A stretch of 64,000 nucleotides of DNA from Acholoe squamosa (GCA_949317995.1 OX439035.1:2966181-3030180); one strand, 5' to 3'; shown: positions 43,381 to 57,620, counted from the stretch's first letter. The notes: generated by a model not told the origin, from the letters alone. Numbers and translations are program-made.

Positions 43381-44107
43381 CTGTAAGAAGCAATTACAGA
43401 AAGTATTCACTATTTATGATGTAATGCAAAAGATTGGGGTTTCTCCATCTCTACATCGGCCTTGTTTTTAACATACTCGAACTCTAATAGAAAAATAACA
43501 ACCCTGAGGAGATTTAATTCTATACTGATTATTGATTTGTTTAAACTAGAGACATTGAAACAAAGGGTAGAATCTCAAGAATTTGTTTCTTTTGAATCCC
43601 TTCTTTCAAATTTATTCCAATATATCAGAATACGATTCTTGTTGGATGTGAATGGGAAAAAACATGTTCCTATTCGCTAAAAAGAGCCTCATCAGATTGG
43701 AATATCTCAGAAAAGATGCAAGATGATTAGCAACCAATGTTCCACCCATTTTTCACCCCTTTGTTATGAAACTTCTTCTGCAACTTGTAGACGCTATTGA
43801 GAGCTTGATTATTAGAATCCCAACAAAAAATGGCTCCAGATGATGACTTCAAGGTTAGTTGCCAAATATTTAAGTGTAATCAGCACATGCGGCTATTTAT
43901 AAGAAAAAGAAATGAAAAACTTTCCATTTTCATTCCAGGACTATACTGGAAACTTTAACCACAGTTTAAGTAGCATGGTCCTCATGTATAAGACGCAGTT
44001 AACACACCTGATTTACATCATCTGCGTCCCATATGTGAGATGCATTATATATGTGAGGGGGGTTCTGTACACACAGATTTACTGTAATATAAATGAAGCC
44101 AACTGAC

Positions 44108-44221
44108 CCTGACATTGGTCTCCTGAAAATCCATCGGGACATGTGCAGTTATACATAGTGACGCCATCCATGCAAGTTCCTCCATTTCCACATGGGCTTG
44201 AGGCACACTCATCAATATCCT
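44108..44221 (-). CDS. EGF exon 19 (type C)
   Basis: Type C peptide. Confidence 0.85.
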
Positions 44222-44971
44222 CTGTAATAAGCAAATACAGAAAGTATTTACTATTTATGATGTAATGCAAAAGATTGGGTTTTCTCCATCTCCACATCGG
44301 CCTTGTTTTTAACATTCTCCAACTCTAATGAAGCTAGAAGAATAACACCCCTGAGGAGATTTAATTCTATACTGATTTTTAGTGATTTGTTTAAACTAGA
44401 GACATTGAAACAAAGGGTAGAATCTCAAGAATTTGTTTCTTTTGAATCCCTTCTTTCAAATTTATTCCAAAATATCAGAATACGATTCTTGTTGGATGTG
44501 AATGGGAAAAAACATGTTCCTATTCGCTAAAAAGAGCCTCATCAGATTGGAATATCTCAGAAAAGATGCAAGATGATTAGCAACCAATGTTCCACCCATT
44601 TTTCACCCCTTTGTTATGAAACTTCTTCTCCATCAACTAGGCAACTTTTAGACGCTATTGAGAGCTTGATTATTAGAATCTCAACAAAAAATGGCTCCAG
44701 ATGATGACTTCAAGATTAGTTGCCAAACATTTAAGGGTTATCATCACATGCGGCTATGTAAAAAAATAAAAATAGATAAAAAAGTATGCATTTTCATTCC
44801 AGGACTATACTGGAAACTTTAACCACAATTTAAGTACCAGAGTCCCCATGTATAAAACACAGCTAACACACCTGATTTACATCATCTGCGCCCCATATGT
44901 GAGGTGCATTCTATATGTGAGGGGGGTTGTGTACACACAGATTTACTGTAATATAAATTAAGCTCACTGAC

Positions 44972-45085
44972 CCTGACATTGGTCTCCTGGAAATCCCATG
45001 GGACATGTGCAGCTATACATATTGGAGCCATCTATGCAGGTTCCTCCATTTTCACAAGGGCTTGAGGCACACTCATCAATATTCG
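44972..45085 (-). CDS. EGF exon 20 (type D)
   Basis: [10 protein letters not shown] and CPMGFPG, as exon 8. Ends higher-order copy 1. Confidence 0.85.
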
Positions 45086-45233
45086 CTGTAATAAGCAATT
45101 ACAGAAATTATTCACTATTTATGATGTAATGCAAAAGATTTGTTTTCTCCATCTCCACATCAGCCTTGTCTTTAACATTCTCCAACTCTAATAAAGCTAG
45201 AAGAATAACACACATGAGGAGATTTAATTTTAT

Positions 45234-45482
45234 TGTAGGGGCCAGCTCTGGCTGTAAGTCCATGGCGGTAGGCCATCTGCCCCGTTCCGGTTGCACCAGC
45301 CCTCAGGGGCTGGTCAGCTGGTATAAGCTGCCCCCCTTGTGTATTATACCGATCCAGATGTAGGTGGAAGGTAGAGAATGTCAGACGGGGAAGTAGCTCA
45401 GCGGTAGAGCTTCCGCCTGCAGGTTGCAGGGTCCCGGGTTCGATTCCCGGTTTCTCCAAGACGTTTTCCGCCGACCTCTACA
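45234..45482 (+). mobile_element. Solo LTR of the small element, copy 3
   Basis: 249 bp, same intron site. Confidence 0.8.
45387..45458 (+). tRNA. tRNA-like gene in solo LTR copy 3
   Basis: Same variant as copies 1 and 2. Confidence 0.55.
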
Positions 45483-46083
45483 CTATACTTATTTTTGGTG
45501 ATTTGTTTAAACTAGAGACATTGAAACAAAGGGTAGAATCTCAAGAACTTGTTTCTTTTGAATCCCTTCTTTCAAATTTATTCCAATATATCAGAATACG
45601 ATTCTTGTTGGATGTGAATGGGAAAAAACATGTTCCTATTCGCTAAAAAGAGCCTCATCAGATTGGAATATCTCAGAAAAGATGCAAGATGATTAGCAAC
45701 CAATGTTCCACCCATTTTTCACCCCTTTGTTATGAAACTTCTTCTCCATCAACTATGCAACTTTTAGACGCTTTTGAGAGCTTGATTATTAGAATCTCAA
45801 CAAAAAATGGCTCCAGATGATGACTTCAAGGTTAGTTGCCAAACATTTAAGTGTAATCTGCACATGCGGCTATTTAAAAAAAAGAAAAATGAAAAGGTAT
45901 GCATTTTCATTCCAGGACTATACTGGAAACTTTAACCATAATTAAGTACCATAGTCCTCATGTATAAGACGCAGCTAACACACCTGATTTACATCATCTG
46001 CCTCCCATACGTGAGGTGCTTTCTATATGTGAGGGGCGTTCTGTACACACAGATTTACTGTAATATAAATGAAGCCAACTGAC

Positions 46084-46197
46084 CCTGACATTGGTCTCCT
46101 GAAAATCCATTGGGACATGTGCAGTTATACATATTGACCTCATCCATGCAGGTTCCTCCATTTTCACAAGGGCTTGAGGCACACTCATCAATATTCG
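46084..46197 (-). CDS. EGF exon 21 (type B)
   Basis: Counterpart of exon 13. Confidence 0.85.
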
Positions 46198-46934
46198 CTG
46201 TAAGAAGCAATTACAGAAAGTATTCACTATTTATGATGTAATGCAAAAGATTGGGGTTTCTCCATCTCTACATCGGCCTTGTTTTTAACATACTCAAACT
46301 CTAATAGAAAAATAACAACCCTGAGGAGATTTAATTCTATACTGATTATTGATTTGTTTAAACTAGAGACATTGAAACAAAGGGTAGAATCTCAAGAATT
46401 TGTTTCTTTTGAATCCCTTCTTTCAAATTTATTCCAATATATCAGAATACGATTCTTGTTGGATGTGAATGGGAAAAAACATGTTCCTATTCGCTAAAAA
46501 GAGCCTCATCAGATTGGAATATCTCAGAAAAGATGCAAGATGATTAGCAACCAATGTTCCACCCATTTTTCACCCCTTTGTTATGAAACTTCTTCTCCAT
46601 CAACTAGGCAACTTTTAGACGCTTTTGAGAGCTTGATTATTAGAATCTCAACAAAAAATGGCTCCAGATGATGACTTCAAGGTTAGTTGCCAAACATTTA
46701 AGTGTAATTTGCACATGCGGCTATTTAAAAAAAAGAAAAATGAAAAGGTATGCATTTTCATTCCAGGACTATACTGGAAACTTTAACCATAATTAAGTAC
46801 CATAGTCCTCATGTATAAGACGCAGCTAACACACCTGATTTACATCATCTGCCTCCCATACGTGAGGTGCTTTCTATATGTGAGGGGCGTTCTGTACACA
46901 CAGATTTACTGTAATATAAATGAAGCCAACTGAC

Positions 46935-47048
46935 CCTGACATTGGTCTCCTGAAAATCCATTGGGACATGTGCAGTTATACATATTGACCTCATCCATGC
47001 AGGTTCCTCCATTTTCGCAAGGGCTTGAGGCACACTCATCAATATTCG
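46935..47048 (-). CDS. EGF exon 22 (type B)
   Basis: Counterpart of exon 14, sharing its silent TGC codon. Confidence 0.85.
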
Positions 47049-47775
47049 CTGTAAGAAGCAATTACAGAAAGTATTCACTATTTATGATGTAATGCAAAAG
47101 ATTGGGGTTTCTCCATCTCTACATCGGCCTTGTTTTTAACATACTCGAACTCTAATAGAAAAATAACAACCCTGAGGAGATTTAATTCTATACTGATTAT
47201 TGATTTGTTTAAACTAGAGACATTGAAACAAAGGGTAGAATCTCAAGAATTTGTTTCTTTTGAATCCCTTCTTTCAAATTTATTCCAATATATCAGAATA
47301 CGATTCTTGTTGGTTGTGAATGGGAAAAAACATGTTCCTATTCGCTAAAAAGAGCCTCATCAGATTGGAATATCTCAGAAAAGATGCAAGATGATTAGCA
47401 ACCAATGTTCCACCCATTTTTCACCCCTTTGTTATGAAACTTCTTCTGCAACTTGTAGACGCTATTGAGAGCTTGATTATTAGAATCCCAACAAAAAATG
47501 GCTCCAGATGATGACTTCAAGGTTAGTTGCCAAATATTTAAGTGTAATCAGCACATGTGGCTATTTATAAGAAAAAGAAATGAAAAACTTTCCATTTTCA
47601 TTCCAGGACTATACTGGAAACTTTAACCACAGTTTAAGTAGCATGGTCCTCATGTATAAGAGGCAGTTAACACACCTGATTTACATCATCTGCGTCCCAT
47701 ATGTGAGATGCATTATATATGTGAGGGGGGTTCTGTACACACAGATTTACTGTAATATAAATGAAGCCAACTGAC

Positions 47776-47889
47776 CCTGACATTGGTCTCCTGAAAATCC
47801 ATCGGGACATGTGCAGTTAAACATAGTGACGCCATCCATGCAAGTTCCTCCATTTCCACATGGGCTTGAGGCACACTCATCAATATCCT
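47776..47889 (-). CDS. EGF exon 23 (type C-F)
   Basis: Counterpart of exon 15 with MFNC. Confidence 0.85.
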
Positions 47890-48635
47890 CTGTAATAAGC
47901 AAATACAGAAAGTATTTACTATTTATGATGTAATGCAAAAGATTGGGTTTTCTCCATCTCCACATCGGCCTTGTTTTTAAAATTCTCCAACTCTAATAAA
48001 GCTAGAAGAATAACACCCCTGAGGAGATTTAATTCTATACTGATTTTTAGTGATTTGTTTAAACTAGAGACATTGAAACAAAGGGTAGAATCTCAAGAAT
48101 TTGTTTCTTTTGAATCCCTTCTTTCAAATTTATTCCAATATATCAGAATACGATTCTTGTTGGATGTGAATGGGAAAAAACATGTTCCTATTCGCTAAAA
48201 AGAGCCTCATCAGATTGGAATATCTCAGAAAAGATGCAAGATGATTAGCAACCAATGTTCCACCCATTTTTCACCCCTTTGTTATGAAACTTCTTCTCCA
48301 TCAACTAGGCAACTTTTAGACGCTTTTGAGAGCTTGATTATTAGAATCTCAACAAAAAATGGCTCCAGATGATGACTTCAAGGTTAGTTGCCAAACATTT
48401 AAGTGTAATCTGCACATGCGGCTATTTAAAAAAAAGAAAAATGAAAAGGTATGCATTTTCATTCCAGGACTATACTGGAAACTTTAACCATAATTAAGTA
48501 CCATAGTCCTCATGTATAAGACGCAGCTAACACACCTGATTTACATCATCTGCCTCCCATACGTGAGGTGCTTTCTATATGTGAGGGGCGTTCTGTACAC
48601 ACAGATTTACTGTAATATAAATGAAGCCAACTGAC

Positions 48636-48749
48636 CCTGACATTGGTGTCCTGAAAATCCATTGGGACATGTGCAGTTATACATATTGACCTCATCCATG
48701 CAGGTTCCTCCATTTTCACAAGGGCTTGAGGCACACTCATCAATATTCG
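48636..48749 (-). CDS. EGF exon 24 (type B')
   Basis: Counterpart of exon 16 with SGHQC. Confidence 0.85.
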
Positions 48750-49476
48750 CTGTAAGAAGCAATTACAGAAAGTATTCACTATTTATGATGTAATGCAAAA
48801 GATTGGGGTTTCTCCATCTCTACATCGGCCTTGTTTTTAACATACTCGAACTCTAATAGAAAAATAACAACCCTGAGGAGATTTAATTCTATACTGATTA
48901 TTGATTTGTTTAAACTAGAGACATTGAAACAAAGGGTAGAATCTCAAGAATTTGTTTCTTTTGAATCCCTTCTTTCAAATTTATTCCAACATATCAGAAT
49001 ACGATTCTTGTTGGATGTGAATGGGAAAAAACATGTTCCTATTCGCTAAAAAGAGCCTCATCAGATTGGAATATCTCAGAAAAGATGCAAGATGATTAGC
49101 AACCAATGTTCCACCCATTTTTCACCCCTTTGTTATGAAACTTCTTCTGCAACTTGTAGACGCTATTGAGAGCTTGATTATTAGAATCCCAACAAAAAAT
49201 GGCTCCAGATGATGACTTCAAGGTTAGTTGCCAAATATTTAAGTGTAATCAGCACATGCGGCTATTTATAAGAAAAAGAAATGAAAAACTTTCCATTTTC
49301 ATTCCAGGACTATACTGGAAACTTTAACCACAGTTTAAGTAGCATGGTCCTCATGTATAAGACGCAGTTAACACACCTGATTTACATCATCTGCGTCCCA
49401 TATGTGAGATGCATTATATATGTGAGGGGGGTTCTGTACACACAGATTTACTGTAATATAAATGAAGCCAACTGAC

Positions 49477-49590
49477 CCTGACATTGGTCTCCTGAAAATC
49501 CATCGGGACATGTGCAGTTATACATAGTGACGCCATCCATGCAAGTTCCTCCATTTCCACATGGGCTTGAGGCACACTCATCAATATCCT
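49477..49590 (-). CDS. EGF exon 25 (type C)
   Basis: Counterpart of exon 17. Confidence 0.85.
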
Positions 49591-50337
49591 CTGTAATAAG
49601 CAAATACAGAAAGTATTTACTATTTATGATGTAATGCAAAAGATTGGGTTTTCTCCATCTCCACATTGGCCTTGTTTTTAACATTCTCCAACTCTAATGA
49701 AGCTAGAAGAATAACACCCCTGAGGAGATTTAATTCTATACTGATTTTTAGTGATTTGTTTAAACTAGAGACATTGAAACAAAGGGTAGAATCTCAAGAA
49801 TTTGTTTCTTTTGAATCCCTTCTTTCAAATTTATTCCAAAATATCAGAATACGATTCTTGTTGGATGTGAATGGGAAAAAACATGTTCCTATTCGCTAAA
49901 AAGAGCCTCATCAGATTGGAATATCTCAGAAAAGATGCAAGATGATTAGCAACCAATGTTCCACCCATTTTTCACCCCTTTGTTATGAAACTTCTTCTCC
50001 ATCAACTAGGCAACTTTTAGACGCTTTTGAGAGCTTGATTATTAGAATCTCAACAAAAAATGGCTCCAGATGATGACTTCAAGGTTAGTTGCCAAACATT
50101 TAAGTGTAATCTGCACATGCGGCTATTTAAAAAAAAAGAAAAATGAAAAGGTATGCATTTTCATTCCAGGACTATACTGGAAACTTTAACCATAATTAAG
50201 TACCATAGTCCTCATGTATAAGACGCAGCTAACACACCTGATTTACATTATCTGCCTCCCATACGTGAGGTGCTTTCTATATGTGAGGGGCGTTCTGTAC
50301 ACACAGATTTACTGTAATATAAATGAAGCCAACTGAC

Positions 50338-50451
50338 CCTGACATTGGTGTCCTGAAAATCCATTGGGACATGTGCAGTTATACATATTGACCTCATCCA
50401 TGCAGGTTCCTCCATTTTCACAAGGGCTTGAGGCACACTCATCAATATTCG
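50338..50451 (-). CDS. EGF exon 26 (type B')
   Basis: Counterpart of exon 18, including the longer intron A-run. Confidence 0.85.
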
Positions 50452-51178
50452 CTGTAAGAAGCAATTACAGAAAGTATTCACTATTTATGATGTAATGCAA
50501 AAGATTGGGGTTTCTCCATCTCTACATCGGCCTTGTTTTTAACATACTCGAACTCTAATAGAAAAATAACAACCCTGAGGAGATTTAATTCTATACTGAT
50601 TATTGATTTGTTTAAACTAGAGACATTGAAACAAAGGGTAGAATCTCAAGAATTTGTTTCTTTTGAATCCCTTCTTTCAAATTTATTCCAATATATCAGA
50701 ATACGATTCTTGTTGGATGTGAATGGGAAAAAACATGTTCCTATTCGCTAAAAAGAGCCTCATCAGATTGGAATATCTCAGAAAAGATGCAAGATGATTA
50801 GCAACCAATGTTCCACCCATTTTTCACCCCTTTGTTATGAAACTTCTTCTGCAACTTGTAGACGCTATTGAGAGCTTGATTATTAGAATCCCAACAAAAA
50901 ATGGCTCCAGATGATGACTTCAAGGTTAGTTGCCAAATATTTAAGTGTAATCAGCACATGCGGCTATTTATAAGAAAAAGAAATGAAAAACTTTCCATTT
51001 TCATTCCAGGACTATACTGGAAACTTTAACCACAGTTTAAGTAGCATGGTCCTCATGTATAAGACGCAGTTAACACACCTGATTTACATCATCTGCGTCC
51101 CATATGTGAGATGCATTATATATGTGAGGGGGGTTCTGTACACACAGATTTACTGTAATATAAATGAAGCCAACTGAC

Positions 51179-51292
51179 CCTGACATTGGTCTCCTGAAAA
51201 TCCATCGGGACATGTGCAGTTATACATAGTGACGCCATCCATGCAAGTTCCTCCATTTCCACATGGGCTTGAGGCACACTCATCAATATCCT
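51179..51292 (-). CDS. EGF exon 27 (type C)
   Basis: Counterpart of exon 19. Confidence 0.85.
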
Positions 51293-52042
51293 CTGTAATA
51301 AGCAAATACAGAAAGTATTTACTATTTATGATGTAATGCAAAAGATTGGGTTTTCTCCATCTCCACATCGGCCTTGTTTTTAACATTCTCCAACTCTAAT
51401 GAAGCTAGAAGAATAACACCCCTGAGGAGATTTAATTCTATACTGATTTTTAGTGATTTGTTTAAACTAGAGACATTGAAACAAAGGGTAGAATCTCAAG
51501 AATTTGTTTCTTTTGAATCCCTTCTTTCAAATTTATTCCAAAATATCAGAATACGATTCTTGTTGGATGTGAATGGGAAAAAACATGTTCCTATTCGCTA
51601 AAAAGAGCCTCATCAGATTGGAATATCTCAGAAAAGATGCAAGATGATTAGCAACCAATGTTCCACCCATTTTTCACCCCTTTGTTATGAAACTTCTTCT
51701 CCATCAACTAGGCAACTTTTAGACGCTATTGAGAGCTTGATTATTAGAATCTCAACAAAAAATGGCTCCAGATGATGACTTCAAGATTAGTTGCCAAACA
51801 TTTAAGGGTTATCATCACATGCGGCTATGTAAAAAAATAAAAATAGATAAAAAAGTATGCATTTTCATTCCAGGACTATACTGGAAACTTTAACCACAAT
51901 TTAAGTACCAGAGTCCCCATGTATAAAACACAGCTAACACACCTGATTTACATCATCTGCGCCCCATATGTGAGGTGCATTCTATATGTGAGGGGGGTTG
52001 TGTACACACAGATTTACTGTAATATAAATTAAGCTCACTGAC

Positions 52043-52156
52043 CCTGACATTGGTCTCCTGGAAATCCCATGGGACATGTGCAGCTATACATATTGGAGCC
52101 ATCCATGCAGGTTCCTCCATTTTCACAAGGGCTTGAGGCACACTCATCAATATTCG
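52043..52156 (-). CDS. EGF exon 28 (type D)
   Basis: [10 protein letters not shown]: Met as in exon 3, where exons 8, 12 and 20 have Ile. CPMGFPG. Confidence 0.85.
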
Positions 52157-52304
52157 CTGTAATAAGCAATTACAGAAATTATTCACTATTTATGATGTAA
52201 TGCAAAAGATTTGTTTTCTCCATCTCCACATCAGCCTTGTCTTTAACATTCTCCAACTCTAATAAAGCTAGAAGAATAACACACATGAGGAGATTTAATT
52301 TTAT

Positions 52305-52553
52305 TGTAGGGGCCAGCTCTGGCTGTAAGTCCATGGCGGTAGGCCATCTGCCCCGTTCCGGTTGCACCAGCCCTCAGGGGCTGGTCAGCTGGTATAAGCT
52401 GCCCCCCTTGTGTATTATACCGATCCAGATGTAGGTGGAAGGTAGAGAATGTCAGACGGGGAAGTAGCTCAGCGGTAGAGCTTCCGCCTGCAGGTTGCAG
52501 GGTCCCGGGTTCGATTCCCGGTTTCTCCAAGACGTTTTCCGCCGACCTCTACA
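52305..52553 (+). mobile_element. Solo LTR of the small element, copy 4
   Basis: 249 bp, same intron site. Confidence 0.8.
52458..52529 (+). tRNA. tRNA-like gene in solo LTR copy 4
   Basis: Same variant as in other solo LTRs. Confidence 0.55.
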
Positions 52554-53154
52554 CTATACTTATTTTTGGTGATTTGTTTAAACTAGAGACATTGAAACAA
52601 AGGGTAGAATCTTAAGAACTTGTTTCTTTTGAATCCCTTCTTTCAAATTTATTCCAATATATCAGAATACGATTCTTGTTGGATGTGAATGGGAAAAAAC
52701 ATGTTCCTATTCGCTAAAAAGAGCCTCATCAGATTGGAATATCTCAGAAAAGATGCAAGATGATTAGCAACCAATGTTCCACCCATTTTTCACCCCTTTG
52801 TTATGAAACTTCTTCTCCATCAACTATGCAACTTTTAGACGCTTTTGAGAGCTTGATTATTAGAATCTCAACAAAAAATGGCTCCAGATGATGACTTCAA
52901 GGTTAGTTGCCAAACATTTAAGTGTAATCTGCACATGCGGCTATTTAAAAAAAAGAAAAATGAAAAGGTATGCATTTTCATTCCAGGACTATACTGGAAA
53001 CTTTAACCATAATTAAGTACCATAGTCCTCATGTATAAGACGCAGCTAACACACCTGATTTACATCATCTGCCTCCCATACGTGAGGTGCTTTCTATATG
53101 TGAGGGGCGTTCTGTACACACAGATTTACTGTAATATAAATGAAGCCAACTGAC

Positions 53155-53268
53155 CCTGACATTGGTCTCCTGAAAATCCATTGGGACATGTGCAGTTATA
53201 CATATTGACCTCATCCATGCAGGTTCCTCCATTTTCACAAGGGCTTGAGGCACACTCATCAATATTCG
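53155..53268 (-). CDS. EGF exon 29 (type B)
   Basis: Counterpart of exons 13 and 21. Confidence 0.85.
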
Positions 53269-54005
53269 CTGTAAGAAGCAATTACAGAAAGTATTCACTA
53301 TTTATGATGTAATGCAAAAGATTGGGGTTTCTCCATCTCTACATCGGCCTTGTTTTTAACATACTCAAACTCTAATAGAAAAATAACAACCCTGAGGAGA
53401 TTTAATTCTATACTGATTATTGATTTGTTTAAACTAGAGACATTGAAACAAAGGGTAGAATCTCAAGAATTTGTTTCTTTTGAATCCCTTCTTTCAAATT
53501 TATTCCAATATATCAGAATACGATTCTTGTTGGATGTGAATGGGAAAAAACATGTTCCTATTCGCTAAAAAGAGCCTCATCAGATTGGAATATCTCAGAA
53601 AAGATGCAAGATGATTAGCAACCAATGTTCCACCCATTTTTCACCCCTTTGTTATGAAACTTCTTCTCCATCAACTAGGCAACTTTTAGACGCTTTTGAG
53701 AGCTTGATTATTAGAATCTCAACAAAAAATGGCTCCAGATGATGACTTCAAGGTTAGTTGCCAAACATTTAAGTGAAATTTGAACATGCGGCTATTTAAA
53801 AAAAAGAAAAATGAAAAGGTATGCATTTTCATTCCAGGACTATACTGGAAACTTTAACCATAATTAAGTACCATAGTCCTCATGTATAAGACGCAGCTAA
53901 CACACCTGATTTACATCATCTGCCTCCCATACGTGAGGTGCTTTCTATATGTGAGGGGCGTTCTGTACACACAGATTTACTGTAATATAAATGAAGCCAA
54001 CTGAC

Positions 54006-54119
54006 CCTGACATTGGTCTCCTGAAAATCCATTGGGACATGTGCAGTTATACATATTGACCTCATCCATGCAGGTTCCTCCATTTTCACAAGGGCTTGAG
54101 GCACACTCATCAATATTCG
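54006..54119 (-). CDS. EGF exon 30 (type B)
   Basis: Lacks the silent TGC of exons 14 and 22. Its intron carries AAATTTGAACATG changes shared only with exon 38's. Confidence 0.85.
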
Positions 54120-54846
54120 CTGTAAGAAGCAATTACAGAAAGTATTCACTATTTATGATGTAATGCAAAAGATTGGGGTTTCTCCATCTCTACATCGGCC
54201 TTGTTTTTAACATACTCGAACTCTAATAGAAAAATAACAACCCTGAGGAGATTTAATTCTATACTGATTATTGATTTGTTTAAACTAGAGACATTGAAAC
54301 AAAGGGTAGAATCTCAAGAATTTGTTTCTTTTGAATCCCTTCTTTCAAATTTATTCCAATATATCAGAATACGATTCTTGTTGGTTGTGAATGGGAAAAA
54401 ACATGTTCCTATTCGCTAAAAAGAGCCTCATCAGATTGGAATATCTCAGAAAAGATGCAAGATGATTAGCAACCAATGTTCCACCCATTTTTCACCCCTT
54501 TGTTATGAAACTTCTTCTGCAACTTGTAGACGCTATTGAGAGCTTGATTATTAGAATCCCAACAAAAAATGGCTCCAGATGATGACTTCAAGGTTAGTTG
54601 CCAAATATTTAAGTGTAATCAGCACATGTGGCTATTTATAAGAAAAAGAAATGAAAAACTTTCCATTTTCATTCCAGGACTATACTGGAAACTTTAACCA
54701 CAGTTTAAGTAGCATGGTCCTCATGTATAAGAGGCAGTTAACACACCTGATTTACATCATCTGCGTCCCATATGTGAGATGCATTATATATGTGAGGGGG
54801 GTTCTGTACACACAGATTTACTGTAATATAAATGAAGCCAACTGAC

Positions 54847-54960
54847 CCTGACATTGGTCTCCTGAAAATCCATCGGGACATGTGCAGTTAAACATAGTGA
54901 CGCCATCCATGCAAGTTCCTCCATTTCCACATGGGCTTGAGGCACACTCATCAATATCCT
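54847..54960 (-). CDS. EGF exon 31 (type C-F)
   Basis: MFNC variant; the 212-bp insertion lies just to its right. Confidence 0.85.
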
Positions 54961-55051
54961 CTGTAATAAGCAAATACAGAAAGTATTTACTATTTATGAT
55001 GTAATGCAAAAGATTGGGTTTTCTCCATCTCCACATCGGCCTTGTTTTTAA

Positions 55052-55263
55052 CATACTCGAACTCTAATAGAAAAATAACAACCCTGAGGAGATTTAATTC
55101 TATACTGATTATTGATTTGTTTAAACTAGAGACATTGAAACAATGGGCTTGAGGCACACTCATCAATATCCTCTGTAATAAGCAAATACAGAAAGTATTT
55201 ACTATTTATGATGTAATGCAAAAGATTGGGTTTTCTCCATCTCCACATCGGCCTTGTTTTTAA
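55052..55263 (-). repeat. 212-bp insertion from unequal recombination
   Basis: Intron sequence typical of B units runs into the middle of a C exon at GAAACAATGGGCTTGAGG (about 55137-55154), then repeats the intron segment right of the exon. The ends are approximate because flanks are repeats. Confidence 0.75.
55144..55172 (-). pseudogene. Truncated EGF exon
   Basis: Only the first about 29 bp of a C-type exon remain (coding [10 protein letters not shown]), with its CAG acceptor. There is no donor at the proper place. If spliced in, it would break the EGF fold. Confidence 0.75.
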
Positions 55264-55918
55264 AATTCTCCAACTCTAATAAAGCTAGAAGAATAACACC
55301 CCTGAGGAGATTTAATTCTATACTGATTTTTAGTGATTTGTTTAAACTAGAGACATTGAAACAAAGGGTAGAATCTCAAGAATTTGTTTCTTTTGAATCC
55401 CTTCTTTCAAATTTATTCCAATATATCAGAATACGATTCTTGTTGGATGTGAATGGGAAAAAACATGTTCCTATTCGCTAAAAAGAGCCTCATCAGATTG
55501 GAATATCTCAGAAAACATGCAAGATGATTAGCAACCAATGTTCCACCCATTTTTCACCCCTTTGTTATGAAACTTCTTCTCCATCAACTAGGCAACTTTT
55601 AGACGCTTTTGAGAGCTTGATTATTAGAATCTCAACAAAAAATGGCTCCAGATGATGACTTCAAGGTTAGTTGCCAAACATTTAAGTGTAATCTGCACAT
55701 GCGGCTATTTAAAAAAAAGAAAAATGAAAAGGTATGCATTTTCATTCCAGGACTATAATGGAAACTTTAACCATAATTAAGTACCATAGTCCTCATGTAT
55801 AAGACGCAGCTAACACACCTGATTTACATCATCTGCCTCCCATACGTGAGGTGCTTTCTATATGTGAGGGGCGTTCTGTACACACAGATTTACTGTAATA
55901 TAAATGAAGCCAACTGAC

Positions 55919-56032
55919 CCTGACATTGGTGTCCTGAAAATCCATTGGGACATGTGCAGTTATACATATTGACCTCATCCATGCAGGTTCCTCCATTTTC
56001 ACAAGGGCTTGAGGCACACTCATCAATATTCG
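55919..56032 (-). CDS. EGF exon 32 (type B')
   Basis: SGHQC variant. Confidence 0.85.
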
Positions 56033-56759
56033 CTGTAAGAAGCAATTACAGAAAGTATTCACTATTTATGATGTAATGCAAAAGATTGGGGTTTCTCCAT
56101 CTCTACATCGGCCTTGTTTTTAACATACTCGAACTCTAATAGAAAAATAACAACCCTGAGGAGATTTAATTCTATACTGATTATTGATTTGTTTAAACTA
56201 GAGACATTGAAACAAAGGGTAGAATCTCAAGAATTTGTTTCTTTTGAATCCCTTCTTTCAAATTTATTCCAACATATCAGAATACGATTCTTGTTGGATG
56301 TGAATGGGAAAAAACATGTTCCTATTCGCTAAAAAGAGCCTCATCAGATTGGAATATCTCAGAAAAGATGCAAGATGATTAGCAACCAATGTTCCACCCA
56401 TTTTTCACCCCTTTGTTATGAAACTTCTTCTGCAACTTGTAGACGCTATTGAGAGCTTGATTATTAGAATCCCAACAAAAAATGGCTCCAGATGATGACT
56501 TCAAGGTTAGTTGCCAAATATTTAAGTGTAATCAGCACATGCGGCTATTTATAAGAAAAAGAAATGAAAAACTTTCCATTTTCATTCCAGGACTATACTG
56601 GAAACTTTAACCACAGTTTAAGTAGCATGGTCCTCATGTATAAGACGCAGTTAACACACCTGATTTACATCATCTGCGTCCCATATGTGAGATGCATTAT
56701 ATATGTGAGGGGGGTTCTGTACACACAGATTTACTGTAATATAAATGAAGCCAACTGAC

Positions 56760-56873
56760 CCTGACATTGGTCTCCTGAAAATCCATCGGGACATGTGCAG
56801 TTATACATAGTGACGCCATCCATGCAAGTTCCTCCATTTCCACATGGGCTTGAGGCACACTCATCAATATCCT
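56760..56873 (-). CDS. EGF exon 33 (type C)
   Basis: Type C peptide. Confidence 0.85.
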
Positions 56874-57620
56874 CTGTAATAAGCAAATACAGAAAGTATT
56901 TACTATTTATGATGTAATGCAAAAGATTGGGTTTTCTCCATCTCCACATTGGCCTTGTTTTTAACATTCTCCAACTCTAATGAAGCTAGAAGAATAACAC
57001 CCCTGAGGAGATTTAATTCTATACTGATTTTTAGTGATTTGTTTAAACTAGAGACATTGAAACAAAGGGTAGAATCTCAAGAATTTGTTTCTTTTGAATC
57101 CCTTCTTTCAAATTTATTCCAAAATATCAGAATACGATTCTTGTTGGATGTGAATGGGAAAAAACATGTTCCTATTCGCTAAAAAGAGCCTCATCAGATT
57201 GGAATATCTCAGAAAAGATGCAAGATGATTAGCAACCAATGTTCCACCCATTTTTCACCCCTTTGTTATGAAACTTCTTCTCCATCAACTAGGCAACTTT
57301 TAGACGCTTTTGAGAGCTTGATTATTAGAATCTCAACAAAAAATGGCTCCAGATGATGACTTCAAGGTTAGTTGCCAAACATTTAAGTGTAATCTGCACA
57401 TGCGGCTATTTAAAAAAAAAGAAAAATGAAAAGGTATGCATTTTCATTCCAGGACTATACTGGAAACTTTAACCATAATTAAGTACCATAGTCCTCATGT
57501 ATAAGACGCAGCTAACACACCTGATTTACATTATCTGCCTCCCATACGTGAGGTGCTTTCTATATGTGAGGGGCGTTCTGTACACACAGATTTACTGTAA
57601 TATAAATGAAGCCAACTGAC

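Larger units (their letters stand above)
39013..46083 (-). repeat. Higher-order repeat copy 1 (7071 bp, exons 13-20)
   Basis: Exon order from left: B B C-F B' C B' C D. The distance exon 13 to exon 21 is 7071 bp, exactly that of the next copy. Confidence 0.85.
46084..53154 (-). repeat. Higher-order repeat copy 2 (7071 bp, exons 21-28)
   Basis: Same length and exon order as copy 1, and nearly identical in both exons and introns. Confidence 0.85.
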
